Below, one piece after another: positions 33,493-44,211 of a stretch of 64,000 nt of DNA; within the stretch, counting starts at the first letter, position 1; each line of letters starts with the position of its first letter. The stretch is from the NCBI RefSeq assembly GCF_016918785.1, contig NZ_JAFFPT010000072.1:1-64000 (forward strand), written 5' to 3'. Position numbers and translations under genes: made by a program. Source of the DNA: Leptospira ainazelensis (GTDB taxonomy: Bacteria > Spirochaetota > Leptospiria > Leptospirales > Leptospiraceae). Below the pieces are notes generated by a model that saw nothing but the letters and a program-made list of their open reading frames with translations, made no database searches and was not told the origin of the DNA.

Positions 33493-33524
33493 AAAAATAC
33501 TCCGCGTTCCTGCGGAGTATTTTT
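33493..33524 (+). terminator. Intrinsic terminator between aldolase and cysteine synthase genes
   Basis: AAAAATACTCCGC and GCGGAGTATTTTT pair perfectly over 13 bp around a 6-nt loop; the T run is part of the 3' arm. Its symmetry would allow function in both directions. Confidence 0.9.
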
Positions 33525-33579
33525 GTTTCAGGGTAATCGGAGAAGATTAGAGCATTCTAATATAAAAACGGAAGGCGCT

Positions 33580-34557
33580 ATGAACGTTAAAAAAGATTTT
33601 TCCAGTGCGGTCGGAAACACGCCGCTGATTTTACTTCGAAGTTTCAGCGAAGAAACCGGATGTAATATCTACGGAAAGGCGGAATTCTTAAATCCCGGAG
33701 GTTCCGTAAAGGACCGAGCCGCACTTTTTATCGTGGAAGACGCGGAAAAAAAAGGACTTCTCAAACCCGGCGGAACCGTCGTGGAAGGAACGGCCGGAAA
33801 CACCGGAATCGGTCTGACTCATATCTGCAATTCCAAGGGATACAAAACCTTGATCGTGATTCCGGATACACAATCGCAGGAAAAAATCGATCTCTTAAAA
33901 ACACTCGGAGCGGAAGTAAGAACGGTTCCTGCGGTTCCTTACAAGGATCCGAATAACTACGTGAAGGTTTCAGAAAGAATCGCGGAAGAACTCGGAAACG
34001 CCGTTTGGGCAAACCAGTTTGACAACGTCGCCAATCGAAACGCTCACTATTTAACGACCGGACCGGAAATCTGGGAACAGACGGACGGAGAAGTCGACGC
34101 TTGGATCACCTCACTCGGAACCGGCGGAACGTTCGCGGGAGTTTCGTTGTTCTTAAAGAAAAAAAATCCGAAGATCAAGACGGTCGTCGCGGATCCTTTC
34201 GGTTCCGGGATTTATAATTTTGTAAAGAAGGGAGAAGTCCTCGCGGAAGGAAGTTCTTTTACGGAAGGAATCGGTAACGGAAGAATCACCGAGAACATGA
34301 AGGGCGCTCCGATGGACGACGCGATTCGAGTCACGGACGAAGAATGTCTCAAAGTCGTTTATCAACTTCTACATAAAGACGGTTTGTTTTTGGGGGGATC
34401 TTCCGGGATCAACGTAGGTGCGGCGGTGAAGTTGGCGAAAGAACTTGGACCCGGTCACAATATCGTTACGATCCTTTGCGATTCCGGTGCCCGTTACCAA
34501 TCCCGAATTTTTAACGAAGAATGGCTTTTGTCCAAAGGGTATTCTATTCCGAAGTGA
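33580..34557 (+). CDS. cysK: Cysteine synthase family protein
   Basis: A PLP enzyme of fold type II that makes cysteine from O-acetylserine and sulphide. The PLP lysine lies in NPGGSVKDRAA, and EGTAGNTGIG is the substrate-loop asparagine motif, followed by SLGTGGTFAGVS for the phosphate of PLP and GLFLGGSSGIN near the end. The ATG at 33580 is preceded by GGAAGG and is where similarity starts. At 325 aa it is of normal length with no CBS extension. The substrate assignment, OAS versus phosphoserine, cannot be made by eye. Confidence 0.88.
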   Translation: MNVKKDFSSAVGNTPLILLRSFSEETGCNIYGKAEFLNPGGSVKDRAALFIVEDAEKKGLLKPGGTVVEGTAGNTGIGLTHICNSKGYKTLIVIPDTQSQEKIDLLKTLGAEVRTVPAVPYKDPNNYVKVSERIAEELGNAVWANQFDNVANRNAHYLTTGPEIWEQTDGEVDAWITSLGTGGTFAGVSLFLKKKNPKIKTVVADPFGSGIYNFVKKGEVLAEGSSFTEGIGNGRITENMKGAPMDDAIRVTDEECLKVVYQLLHKDGLFLGGSSGINVGAAVKLAKELGPGHNIVTILCDSGARYQSRIFNEEWLLSKGYSIPK

Positions 34558-35242
34558 ATCCGAGTTTTACGCAGGCTCTTGCGGAAAACGATTTCGAAAA
34601 TTAGAATTTTCTTATATGTGGAGTTCCTACAAGACCGGTCTTTTTTTGAAAAAGCGTTTTGAGTAAGGATCGCTTCCAGAGGAAGGAATGTCGTAACAAC
34701 GACAATCCTCCGTGAAAGTCGCGCGCCCCACCCTGATTGGGTGGAGGTGGAGAGGCGGCGGGAAAAAACTCGTGTGACTTTGCTCTATCAGAAAATTAAT
34801 ATTTTACAAGTAAAAAATGTCCGCTCTTCTTCTGTCGGAACTCCGACAAAATTTTTTACTGGGATCCTTGTTGATTCTAAATAGTTTTTTCCAACGTGCC
34901 GTTAAAGTTATGCGAAATTTGGGTGTGGCTTGCGACTTTTTAAGATGAGGCTGTCCTATCCCCGACGATCCTTCTTCAGATTCCGGTTCTCGATCCGGTG
35001 CCTTAATTTTATCGCAACCGGATTTTTAAAACCGGTCGCAAGTATTTTTAGACCCATCGTCGGACAAAATGAAATTTCATTCAACGACGAAGGGATCTCC
35101 GATCCTAGGAAAAATTCCTTAGAAAATCCTAACAAAACGTAAGAGTTCCCACGAAAAGCTCCGTATCTTTCGTTTGATCAAGTTTGAATGTGTATCTTCC
35201 AATTTTTGTAAGAGTTCCCACATTTTAAATTTTGGATAAGGC
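34558..35242. repeat. Gene-free region with a full copy of the dispersed element
   Basis: From about 34676 to 34925 the element is nearly complete: GTCGTAACAACGACAATCC, CGCGCGCCCCACCCTGATTGGG, TGCTCTATCAGAAAATTAATATTTTACAAG, GTCGGAACTCCGAC and ACTGGGATCC. Further single palindromes occur at 34621 (GTTCCTAC type), 35142 and 35209 (GTAAGAGTTCCCAC). The 70-codon frame at 34930-35142 has no coding support. Confidence 0.6.
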
Positions 35243-36250
35243 TCAATAAAAAACGGAATAGAGGATCTGTCCCCCGACGTCGATGCTTCGGACTCCGCTC
35301 GAAAGATCCTTGGCAACCATCGGATTTCCACGGATTCCAAAACCTTCCGAAACGGTTTCTCCCGTCGGAGTTTGTATTACGTTGTTCTGAGCCCAGGTTT
35401 TTCCCGAAAAATAAGCGTGGGCCAATTGGATAAAATAGACTCCCACTGCGACGATGGCGGCGGCGTGTTTGGCGTTCTTATAACTTGCTTCGTCCGATCG
35501 GATCGAATTGAGAGAATTCAAATTTTTGAATGTGTTGAATTGGTTGTATTGATCTAAAACAGTTGCGGGGAGGAGTGCGCTCGGAATGAGAGTATTCGTA
35601 AACTGTTGTTCAAAAATCTTTTCGATCTTTTTGTCATAGGCCTTGGTTCTGTCCTTTTCGGCGGCGTCTAATCCGAAGTAGGCGACCAAGGAAACAAAGA
35701 AAAGAGTGGAATAGGTGGAACTCCAAGTTCCTTGTCTCATATAACTATGACCCCAACCCGGAAGAATCGCGGATTTCCAGACCGGTTCCCAGGGATTTCT
35801 TTTTGCGGATATATAACCTTCCCAGTTGCCGTCCCTTTCTTCGAGATATTTTTCCAACAAAGCCAAACGTTTTTGAACGATCTTATAACTATTTTCTTTG
35901 ATCATCTGCTCGAGAAAGAGGGTATCGAGTTGTTCTTCCCGATCGCTCTTTTTGCCTTCTTTATTGAGTTTTCTCTTTTCAGCTTCGATAATTCTCGCGA
36001 TCTCCTGTTCGTCTTTTATTTCTTTAAAAATGATTTTAAGAATTTTGGATTTTCCCAGTTTTTCTCTTTTTCCTTCTCGAATGATCGTTACCGCGTCCGA
36101 GTCTTGGTCGATGACGGTAGCGTATATTCTTTCGCCGGTTTTAAAAAGAATTGTTTCTCCGAAAACCCACTGAGGGAAAAAGAGAAAAATGGAAAAGAGA
36201 AGAACATTTTTTAATTTCCAAAAACGTCGAATTGATATTGAAAAATTCAT
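35243..36250 (-). CDS. Membrane protein with DUF5683-like segment, 335 aa
   Basis: A signal-like N-terminus (NVLLFSIFLFFPQWVFGE) is followed by a small strand-rich segment (GERIYATVIDQDSDAVTI), then a charged helical zone of about 80 residues. Next comes WKSAILPGWGHSYMRQG, a motif typical of DUF5683-type membrane proteins, and hydrophobic segments after it and near residue 275. The protein is therefore exported with an envelope-anchored C-terminal half. Function unknown. It is monocistronic and transcribed towards the repeat region. Confidence 0.65.
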   Translation of the reverse strand: MNFSISIRRFWKLKNVLLFSIFLFFPQWVFGETILFKTGERIYATVIDQDSDAVTIIREGKREKLGKSKILKIIFKEIKDEQEIARIIEAEKRKLNKEGKKSDREEQLDTLFLEQMIKENSYKIVQKRLALLEKYLEERDGNWEGYISAKRNPWEPVWKSAILPGWGHSYMRQGTWSSTYSTLFFVSLVAYFGLDAAEKDRTKAYDKKIEKIFEQQFTNTLIPSALLPATVLDQYNQFNTFKNLNSLNSIRSDEASYKNAKHAAAIVAVGVYFIQLAHAYFSGKTWAQNNVIQTPTGETVSEGFGIRGNPMVAKDLSSGVRSIDVGGQILYSVFY

Positions 36251-36524
36251 ACCTTTGGGATCCTATACTTTCAAGATTAAGTTTGAATTTGATTCCTAAA
36301 TCCAAAAAAAGCAAATGAATTTATAATTTATCTATAATTTATGAACCGGCTCAAGGACCGGAATCAAATAAAAAGAAAGTGGTTTCCGTTTTTTTCTCTT
36401 CTTAAAAAAAAGAAAAAACGAAGTTTTGATTTCTAAAATTCTATGTAAGAAAACGAGAGAAGAATCGAATTTTTAAATTCTTTCCGAAAGAAAAAGGAAA
36501 GAGATAAAAAAAGGAAAGACGAAG

Positions 36525-36779
36525 ATGAAACTATGGAAATGGATTTTACTATTTTTGTTTGTGGGCGGCATTTTGTATTCCAAGGACGGGGAAAAGAAGA
36601 ATACGGAACGAGGCCTCGATTCCGCAAACAAAACGCCCGTCCAAGGTTGTTGCAGAATCAAGATGGCCGGCGGCGGTTATGATTATTTCGAGGCGACAGA
36701 AGAAGAGTGCGCTTCTCACAAACAGTTTCATTCTTTTCTAAAAGAAAGAACTCTTTGTTTTGAATCGTTTCCGGAATGA
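36525..36779 (+). CDS. Small secreted cysteine-containing protein, 84 aa
   Basis: The N-terminus MKLWKWILLFLFVGGILYS is a signal peptide or anchor. The mature part of about 65 residues has four cysteines (GCCRIK, EECASH, LCFES) that could form two disulphides. The ATG follows AGGAAAGACGAAG, a fair ribosome site. No family was recognised. It is convergent with the histidine kinase gene. The cysteine spacing argues that the frame is real despite its size. Confidence 0.6.
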   Translation: MKLWKWILLFLFVGGILYSKDGEKKNTERGLDSANKTPVQGCCRIKMAGGGYDYFEATEEECASHKQFHSFLKERTLCFESFPE

Positions 36780-36830
36780 ACCTCCGCCCTTCGTTACAAA
36801 ACTTTCAGTTTTTACTCAAGAGTTCTAATG

Positions 36831-38114
36831 TTATGGAAAAAAACGAACTCGAACGAGGAAGCCGTTTTTCTTTTCCACTTCCAATTCTCCTCGGAGTTGT
36901 TGACAGAGGGCTTCGATAAGACTCATTCCGAGCGAGGAGTTTTCCGAAGAAACCTTTTCCTCGGAATGATTGCCGATTCCGTCATCCGCGACTTCCAAAG
37001 TTAAATAACCGGAATTCGACTTTTGAAAGAGGACGGATACCGTACCTTTTCCATTTTCAGGAAACGCGTGTTTGAAGGAATTGGAGAGAAGTTCGTTGAT
37101 GATCAGACCGCAAGGAATCGCTTTTTCCATCGGAAGATAGATTTCCTCGATGTCGCAATTGGACTGAATTCTTCCATCGCTCGGTCCATAAGAAAGAAAA
37201 AGATGTCGAACCAAAGAATTGAGATAATCCTTTGCGTGAATGACCTTATACGAATCCTTAAAAAATAAATAATCCTGAACCATCGCCATCGAATGAATTC
37301 GATTCATCGCCGAGGAGATCGCTTTTTTTGCCGGTTCCGACTTTGTATTGTCCTGTTCAAGCGCCATCATCGAAAGAATCAACTGAGTATTGTTTTTTAC
37401 CCTATGCTGGATTTCTCTAAAAAGAGTCTCCTTGTCGTTCAAAGACTCCGTTAGTTTTACCTCGGCTTCGAGTCTAATTGCGATCTCATTCTGAAGTTTT
37501 GTGTTTGTCTTTCTATGCAGGAGAATGAGTTGTTTTTGTTTTCGAATACTCTGCGCGAGTCCTCTCAGGATCGCGATCACGGAAAAGGTAAGAATTCCGC
37601 ATAAGAACGAAAAGTTTGCGCCGACTACGAGAATCTGAATCGGAGTTTCGTTTCCGACCCAGATTTTATAATGAGATAGAAGTGCGCCTCCCAAGACGGA
37701 GATCGTGGAAACAACCCAACCCCAAAATGCGAGTGTCGGATTTAGAAAAATTCCGCAAAAGACCGGGATCAAAAAGAACCAGAGAATTCCGGCGCCCGCA
37801 AGCCCGATCTTTGTATAAAGTAAGGCGGCCATAATCGAGACGAGGGCTAATAAAAAATAGGACTTGGATTTGTAGTATCGATTTGGAAGTAAAAGAAGAA
37901 ACCAGATCAGGAGAAGGGCCAAGGTGTCTACGATTACTACTTCTCCAAGACCTTCTCTCGCAGCGAGATAGACGCTCGGGATGTAAATAATCAGCCCAAA
38001 AATGGAAGATACAAAAAGAAGAATGTGAATGATATTTCTCTTCCAAGCATTGGGATGTGTAGAACTGGGAGAATCGACTCGAAACAATTCCCGAATGTTA
38101 GAAGATAGGCTCAT
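36831..38114 (-). CDS. HisKA_2-type membrane sensor histidine kinase
   Basis: The N-terminal half has five to six membrane helices (about residues 30-190) with short loops and no extracytoplasmic domain. A coiled linker leads to FREIQHRVKNNTQLILSMM, the HisKA_2 phospho-acceptor motif, with His near residue 237. The ATPase domain shows GLIINELLSNSFKHAF (N-box), LEVADDGIG (G1) and SLGMSLIEAL (G2) and looks intact. The ATG at 38114 is preferred over a TTG at 38126. It is divergent from the copper-type operon at 38409 and may share the control region, but no cognate receiver lies next to it. Confidence 0.86.
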   Translation of the reverse strand: MSLSSNIRELFRVDSPSSTHPNAWKRNIIHILLFVSSIFGLIIYIPSVYLAAREGLGEVVIVDTLALLLIWFLLLLPNRYYKSKSYFLLALVSIMAALLYTKIGLAGAGILWFFLIPVFCGIFLNPTLAFWGWVVSTISVLGGALLSHYKIWVGNETPIQILVVGANFSFLCGILTFSVIAILRGLAQSIRKQKQLILLHRKTNTKLQNEIAIRLEAEVKLTESLNDKETLFREIQHRVKNNTQLILSMMALEQDNTKSEPAKKAISSAMNRIHSMAMVQDYLFFKDSYKVIHAKDYLNSLVRHLFLSYGPSDGRIQSNCDIEEIYLPMEKAIPCGLIINELLSNSFKHAFPENGKGTVSVLFQKSNSGYLTLEVADDGIGNHSEEKVSSENSSLGMSLIEALCQQLRGELEVEKKNGFLVRVRFFP

Positions 38115-38232
38115 CGGTCCATTCAATCCCTAAACAGCTCATCCTTTCTTTGACATAGATAACGAGCGTTCGAATTTAATTTTGGAAAAATCTCTCTCAT
38201 CAAATTTTTGTCTTGAGTTTTAAATTAATATG

Positions 38233-38246
38233 TGAGCAAATGCTCA
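38233..38246. promoter_or_regulatory. Dyad TGAGCA-AA-TGCTCA upstream of the copper-type cassette
   Basis: A perfect 6-bp inverted repeat with a 2-bp spacer lies in the 294-bp region between the kinase gene and the cupredoxin gene, in an AT-rich setting. The form resembles operators of ArsR/SmtB-type metal sensors. A single half-site, AATGAGCATTCC, recurs near 38329, nearer the cupredoxin gene. The sequence is seen; the regulator is not known and none is encoded close by. Confidence 0.45.
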
Positions 38247-38408
38247 TTATTCTGAAGGAAGGTTTTTGAGCCAATTATAGATCGAGAATGGTCTATTTTT
38301 TACTTTGCAACCCCTCTGTATGGGATTACGAATGAGCATTCCAATTCCTATCAAACTTCAGTTAAAGTATACAATAAAATTCCGGAAAACCCGGGGGTTC
38401 AATCAAAA

Positions 38409-40430
<2,022 letters not shown>

Positions 40431-40470
40431 TAAGTTTAGAATATTCAGAAATTATCATAGGAGAAAAAAT

Positions 40471-40785
40471 ATGGAACAAACTGTTATAGGCGGCCCTGGA
40501 TTCTTCGCTTTGCTTTTCAACTTTTACGGATACTACTTTCCGTTCATTCTCTACACTCTGCTCGCGCCTCTGGCGCTGGCGGATCTTGTAAAGAGACAAG
40601 ACGTGGATTCAAAAACGGGATCGATCTGGACCGGAGCGATTCTTCTGATTCCGATCGTCGGAGCCGGAGCGTATTTGGTTGCGGGCGGATCTAAGGTTCC
40701 CGCTTGGTTAAAAAATTCCCTCGTGTATGGGGGAGTGGGGTTTTTGGCGCTGATCATTTTGATCACATCGGTCGCCAAATTCTAA
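40471..40785 (+). CDS. Small membrane protein, free copy of the PLDc_N-type module
   Basis: The 104-aa protein has three membrane helices and is clearly related to the C-terminal end of the preceding protein. Both have FPFxxY then a helix, a D-L-K-x-R charged turn, IxxIPIxxxxxYLxxGGSKxPxWxKxxLVxGGV and a final helix. GGAG lies 8 nt before the ATG. The shared module suggests an ancestral duplication or a fission/fusion event. No catalytic residues are seen. It may form a membrane platform with its neighbour. Confidence 0.75.
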   Translation: MEQTVIGGPGFFALLFNFYGYYFPFILYTLLAPLALADLVKRQDVDSKTGSIWTGAILLIPIVGAGAYLVAGGSKVPAWLKNSLVYGGVGFLALIILITSVAKF

Positions 40786-40791
40786 AATACC

Positions 40792-41811
40792 TTGAACCGG
40801 AAGCAGTTTCTCAAATGGATCGGTCTCGGCGGGGCCGGTTTAGCGGCGGGCGCCGGGATCAGTACGATCGGAGATACGGACGGGAACGGAGGGCTTCTTT
40901 GTAAGGTTCGTCCCGGAATCGTCGGGGTCAACAAAGAGGCCACAATTCCGGGAAATCCGGGAAACAACTCTTACGGGAGTATGGTGCATCCTCCCTTTCA
41001 GATCGACCCTGCGTTTCTTTCCCGGATGGAGTTGAAGAATCATCAAGAGGCGTCTAACGGACCGATTCTTAAACAACATCTGAGCATCGTTGAGATGCCT
41101 CTGATAGTCGCGCATAACACCGTAGTTAAGGCATGGACTTTTAACGGAATCGTTCCGGGTCCAGTCGTTCGAGCCAAACTCGGACAAAAGATGGAGATCA
41201 CTCTTCGGAATGATTCCGAACATCCTCATTCGATTCACTTTCACGGAAGTCACGATCCCAATGAAGACGGTTGGGAACCGATCGTAACAGGCGGGGAAAA
41301 AACTTATAAACTAACCGCGGGTCCGATCGGATTTCATCCGTATCATTGTCACGTCCCTCCACTTGCGAGTCACATGGCCAAAGGTCTTTACGGAGGTCTG
41401 ATCGTTGATCCTCCTGGCGGACGTCCTCCGGCTCACGAATTTATGTTGATCCTTTCCGGTTGGGATCTGGGAGACAAGGGGAAGAATGATATCTATTCCT
41501 GGAACGGGATGGCCGGGTTTTACGATCGTTATCCGATCAAGGTTCCCGTTGGCCAGAAGGTAAGATTCTATATCGCTAATATGTGCGAATACGAACCCGT
41601 CGCTTCCTTTCATCTACACGCACAGACGTTCGACGTTTTTAGAACCGGAACAAGATTGAGTCCGGACGATCATACGGACGTGGTTACGCTCGGACAGACG
41701 GAAAGAGTAATCTTAGAATTTACACTTCCGAAAAGAGGAAGATATATGTTTCATCCGCACCAGACAAAGATGGCGGAGAACGGAGCGATGGGATGGATCG
41801 TAGCGGTATGA
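40792..41811 (+). CDS. Two-domain multicopper oxidase
   Basis: The four His-x-His motifs of a trinuclear copper site are present: HFHG (149-151), HCH (185-187), HLH (274-276) and HPH (321-323). The likely type 1 site is in domain 1: His146, Cys186, His194, with Leu199 where Met is often axial. The start NRKQFLKWIG then a Gly/Ala stretch looks like a Tat-type export signal, but with Arg-Lys in place of twin Arg. At 339 aa it fits two-domain oxidases, which work as trimers. Family members oxidise phenols, metals or copper(I); substrate here unknown. It begins with TTG 6 nt after the previous stop. Confidence 0.85.
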   Translation: MNRKQFLKWIGLGGAGLAAGAGISTIGDTDGNGGLLCKVRPGIVGVNKEATIPGNPGNNSYGSMVHPPFQIDPAFLSRMELKNHQEASNGPILKQHLSIVEMPLIVAHNTVVKAWTFNGIVPGPVVRAKLGQKMEITLRNDSEHPHSIHFHGSHDPNEDGWEPIVTGGEKTYKLTAGPIGFHPYHCHVPPLASHMAKGLYGGLIVDPPGGRPPAHEFMLILSGWDLGDKGKNDIYSWNGMAGFYDRYPIKVPVGQKVRFYIANMCEYEPVASFHLHAQTFDVFRTGTRLSPDDHTDVVTLGQTERVILEFTLPKRGRYMFHPHQTKMAENGAMGWIVAV

Positions 41812-41836
41812 CGTCTAACGTTCTTGGGAGAATGTT

Positions 41837-42427
41837 TTGAAAGAGAGAATTCTTTTTATCTTCGTGATGGCGTTCGGAATTGGTCTTGGTTTTTTCGGTT
41901 GGAAAGTATGGAAGAGCGGATCGAAAGAAACTCCCGTTTTTGTCGAAGAATGGTCTAAAACTTCTTTGAGAGACACGAAGAACCGGGAAGTTCTTCTAGG
42001 TTCCATCCCCGGGAAACTAAAACTAGTTTATTTTGGATTCTCTCATTGTCCGGATATGTGTCCTAGGGCCTTATTGGATATGTCGGCCGCAGTTCAAGAA
42101 TTAGGAGTTGCGGGAAACGACCTGACTCCGGTTTTTATCAGCGTGGATCCGGAGAGAGATTCTCCCGAACTACTTGCAAAATATGTAAAACAGTTTCCGA
42201 GCGAACGTTTGGTCGCCCTCACGGGGAATAAGAATACGTTAGGTGTTCTTCAGTCGGCGTTCGGAGCCGTTTCCAAAAAAGTGAGCAACCCCTCGATCGA
42301 GGGAGGTTACACGGTGGATCACACCGTTTTTTTGTATATAGTCGATGAACAGAGTAGAATCCTCGCAACGTTTCCCGGAGGAATGGATGGAAAAACGATC
42401 GCTAAGGAAGTAAAACGTTTTCTTTAA
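41837..42427 (+). CDS. SCO1/SenC family copper chaperone-like protein
   Basis: An N-terminal membrane anchor (about residues 4-24) precedes a thioredoxin fold with HCPDMCP (Cys71, Cys75) and the third copper ligand His162 (VDHTVFLY). SVDPERDSPELLAKYV is the typical SCO central block. SCO proteins load copper onto cytochrome oxidase CuA or protect against oxidative stress. The gene starts with TTG after GGGAG and ends the cassette. No cytochrome oxidase gene is nearby, so its client may be the multicopper oxidase or the cupredoxin. Confidence 0.9.
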   Translation: MKERILFIFVMAFGIGLGFFGWKVWKSGSKETPVFVEEWSKTSLRDTKNREVLLGSIPGKLKLVYFGFSHCPDMCPRALLDMSAAVQELGVAGNDLTPVFISVDPERDSPELLAKYVKQFPSERLVALTGNKNTLGVLQSAFGAVSKKVSNPSIEGGYTVDHTVFLYIVDEQSRILATFPGGMDGKTIAKEVKRFL

Positions 42428-42606
42428 AGTTGTAGGCTCTGTCGTCTTTGGGAAAATTTAAGAAATAGAATATTCGTTTTTTATTCTATTTTTACGCGGA
42501 TGATGGCTTTGACGCCAAGACGCCTTTTGCATCGGTTTGCAATCTCTTTTTTTAGGATACGATTTGTCGGAAGAATTTGTTTTATGCCGCTTGTAATTTG
42601 GGTTTT

Positions 42607-42960
42607 CAATCAACGTGGGAACTCCATCTTTTTAAAAGGTTCGAAACGACATTTAGCTTTTGGAAATTCTATGATTGATTTGAATTTTCAATCAACGTAG
42701 GAACTCCATCGTTTTAAAAGGTCCGAAAAGACATTTTACTTTTGGAAATTCTACGATTGATTTGGTCTTTCAATCAACGTGGGAACTCCATCGTTTTAAA
42801 AGGTCCGAAAAGACATTTAGCTTTTGGAAATTCTATGATTGATTTGAATTTTCAATCAACGTGGGAACTCCATCGTTTTAAAAGGTCCGAAAAGACATTT
42901 AGCTTCCGAAAATTCTAAGATTGATTTGGGTTTTCAATCAACGTAGGAACTCCACCGATC
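42607..42960 (+). repeat. 82-bp tandem repeat, four full units plus a partial fifth
   Basis: Units begin with CAATCAACG at 42607, 42689, 42771, 42853 and 42935: spacing is exactly 82 bp each time. Each unit contains GTGGGAACTCCATC or GTAGGAACTCCATC, TTTTAAAAGGT and a TTGGAAATTCTATGATTGATTT stretch, with scattered substitutions. The junctions have a TTGATT...AATCAA inverted repeat. No gene lies in 42428-43072. Confidence 0.93.
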
Positions 42961-43072
42961 ACCGATTGGCGTCTTTCTTAAATTTTCCGTAAAAGCGATC
43001 GCTTCAAAGTCGAACATTTATTTTTCAATTCTCCGGAGGACGGATAAAAAATAAAATTCCTCACTTCGCTTA

Positions 43073-43423
43073 TCATTGAGAAGGGGTTTTGTCGTAAAAC
43101 GCGAACGCGACGGCTCCTAAAATAAACAAAAAGCTGACTGCATGATTCCACTTAATTTTTTCTTTTAGGACCAACGAAGCAAAGACAATAAAAATCGAGA
43201 TCGTGATTACTTCCTGAAGAATCTTAAGTTGAAAAGCGCTGTATCCTTCCTCCCCGTATCCGATCCGATTTGCTGGAACCATAAGAATGTATTCAAAAAG
43301 TGCGATTCCCCAACTCAGAAGAATGGTGAGAGGAAGGCTCCAGCCGTGAAAAAATTTCAAATGTCCGTACCAGGCGAAGGTCATAAAAAGATTGGAACAG
43401 ACGAGAAGGAAAAATGTTTTCAT
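43073..43423 (-). CDS. DUF486 / DMT-like small membrane protein
   Basis: The protein has four membrane helices with short loops: KTFFLLVCSNLFMTFAWYGHL, LPLTILLSWGIALFEYIL, a QLKILQEVITISIFIVFASLV helix and a final AVSFLFILGAVAFAFY. The pattern and the VPANRIGY loop fit the DUF486 family, distantly related to small multidrug-type transporters. The ATG at 43423 gives 116 aa, near family length; an in-frame TTG at 43459 is possible but less likely. It is monocistronic. Transport activity has not been assigned to the family. Confidence 0.8.
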   Translation of the reverse strand: MKTFFLLVCSNLFMTFAWYGHLKFFHGWSLPLTILLSWGIALFEYILMVPANRIGYGEEGYSAFQLKILQEVITISIFIVFASLVLKEKIKWNHAVSFLFILGAVAFAFYDKTPSQ

Positions 43424-43784
43424 GAGAATAGAATTTCTGGAGATCGGGTCGATTGACAATCGGAAATCAAATCATTTCGGAGGAAATTCTTTTAGAATCG
43501 ATTTTTCGAGAATTTTTTTTTCAACCGTGTTTCAAAATTGATACTTCCGTAAAATTGATTTTTTTGAATCTAATAAGAATATTCAACTATTATTATATAA
43601 TTTGGAAACGCCGGAGAATCGAACATATTGGACAACTTCCGGATAAAAAGAAACCCCGTTGCCGGGGTAAAAGTTTTAGACTTCAGGTAGTATAACGGCT
43701 CTCTTTTGCAGGGACCCTTTGCGGAAACCGAGTTTTTCCGCCGGTGGACCCTTGGGAAAGGATCCAAGCCGGCGGAAGAGAGAA
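43424..43784. other. Intergenic stretch ending in a long GC-rich hairpin
   Basis: No gene is supported; an 80-codon frame at 43453-43695 has no coding signals. Between 43736 and 43777 a perfect 9-bp inverted repeat, TTCCGCCGG and CCGGCGGAA, encloses a further TGGA/TCCA stem. It lies just 3' of the second Hsp20 gene stop, so it may protect that mRNA end, but the expected T run on the minus strand is absent. Confidence 0.5.
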
Positions 43785-44189
43785 TTACTCGGAACGAACT
43801 TCGATTTTTTTGACCTGAGGTTTTCTCTTAGGTAGAGTTAGGTTTAAAACCCCATTCTTATAAACTGCGGAAATTTTATCTTCCTCTACCGCTTCCGTAA
43901 GAGTGAAAGATCTTTTATATTCCCCGGTTCTGTATTCCGAATAGCGAAGTTCTCCGGGAATGTTTTTTTCCACGGTCCTTCCGGAGATATTCAGTTGGTC
44001 TTTTTCGATCTGAACTTGAACGTCCTTTTCTTCTACTCCCGGAAGATCTGCGAGAAGATAGATGTTTTCTTCATCCGAGTAAACGTCTACTCGAGGAGTG
44101 AGAATTCTTACCTTTTCTTTTTTTACTTCTTGAGAAGTAGAATTTTCCTGCGTTACGTTTGTTTCCTTGTTGAGAACTGCGTTTGTCAT
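43785..44189 (-). CDS. Small heat-shock protein, Hsp20 family (second of a pair)
   Basis: The alpha-crystallin domain covers most of the 134 residues: [35 protein letters not shown] and the C-terminal [11 protein letters not shown] anchor strand. Hsp20 proteins hold unfolding proteins in solution without ATP. AGGAG lies about 7 nt before the ATG. It follows the other Hsp20 gene after 22 bp and shares its promoter. The C-terminal I-x-I tail is replaced by a VKKIEV stretch. Confidence 0.92.
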   Translation of the reverse strand: MTNAVLNKETNVTQENSTSQEVKKEKVRILTPRVDVYSDEENIYLLADLPGVEEKDVQVQIEKDQLNISGRTVEKNIPGELRYSEYRTGEYKRSFTLTEAVEEDKISAVYKNGVLNLTLPKRKPQVKKIEVRSE

Positions 44190-44211
44190 TTTTGTGCTCC
44201 TTTATCTTGAA

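Noticed and set aside
34930..35142. 70-codon frame after cysteine synthase
   Set aside because: Lies in repeat-rich DNA, no homology and no ribosome site.
42607..42960. CRISPR array
   Set aside because: Units are 82-bp near-identical repeats along their full length without unique spacers; no cas genes are nearby.
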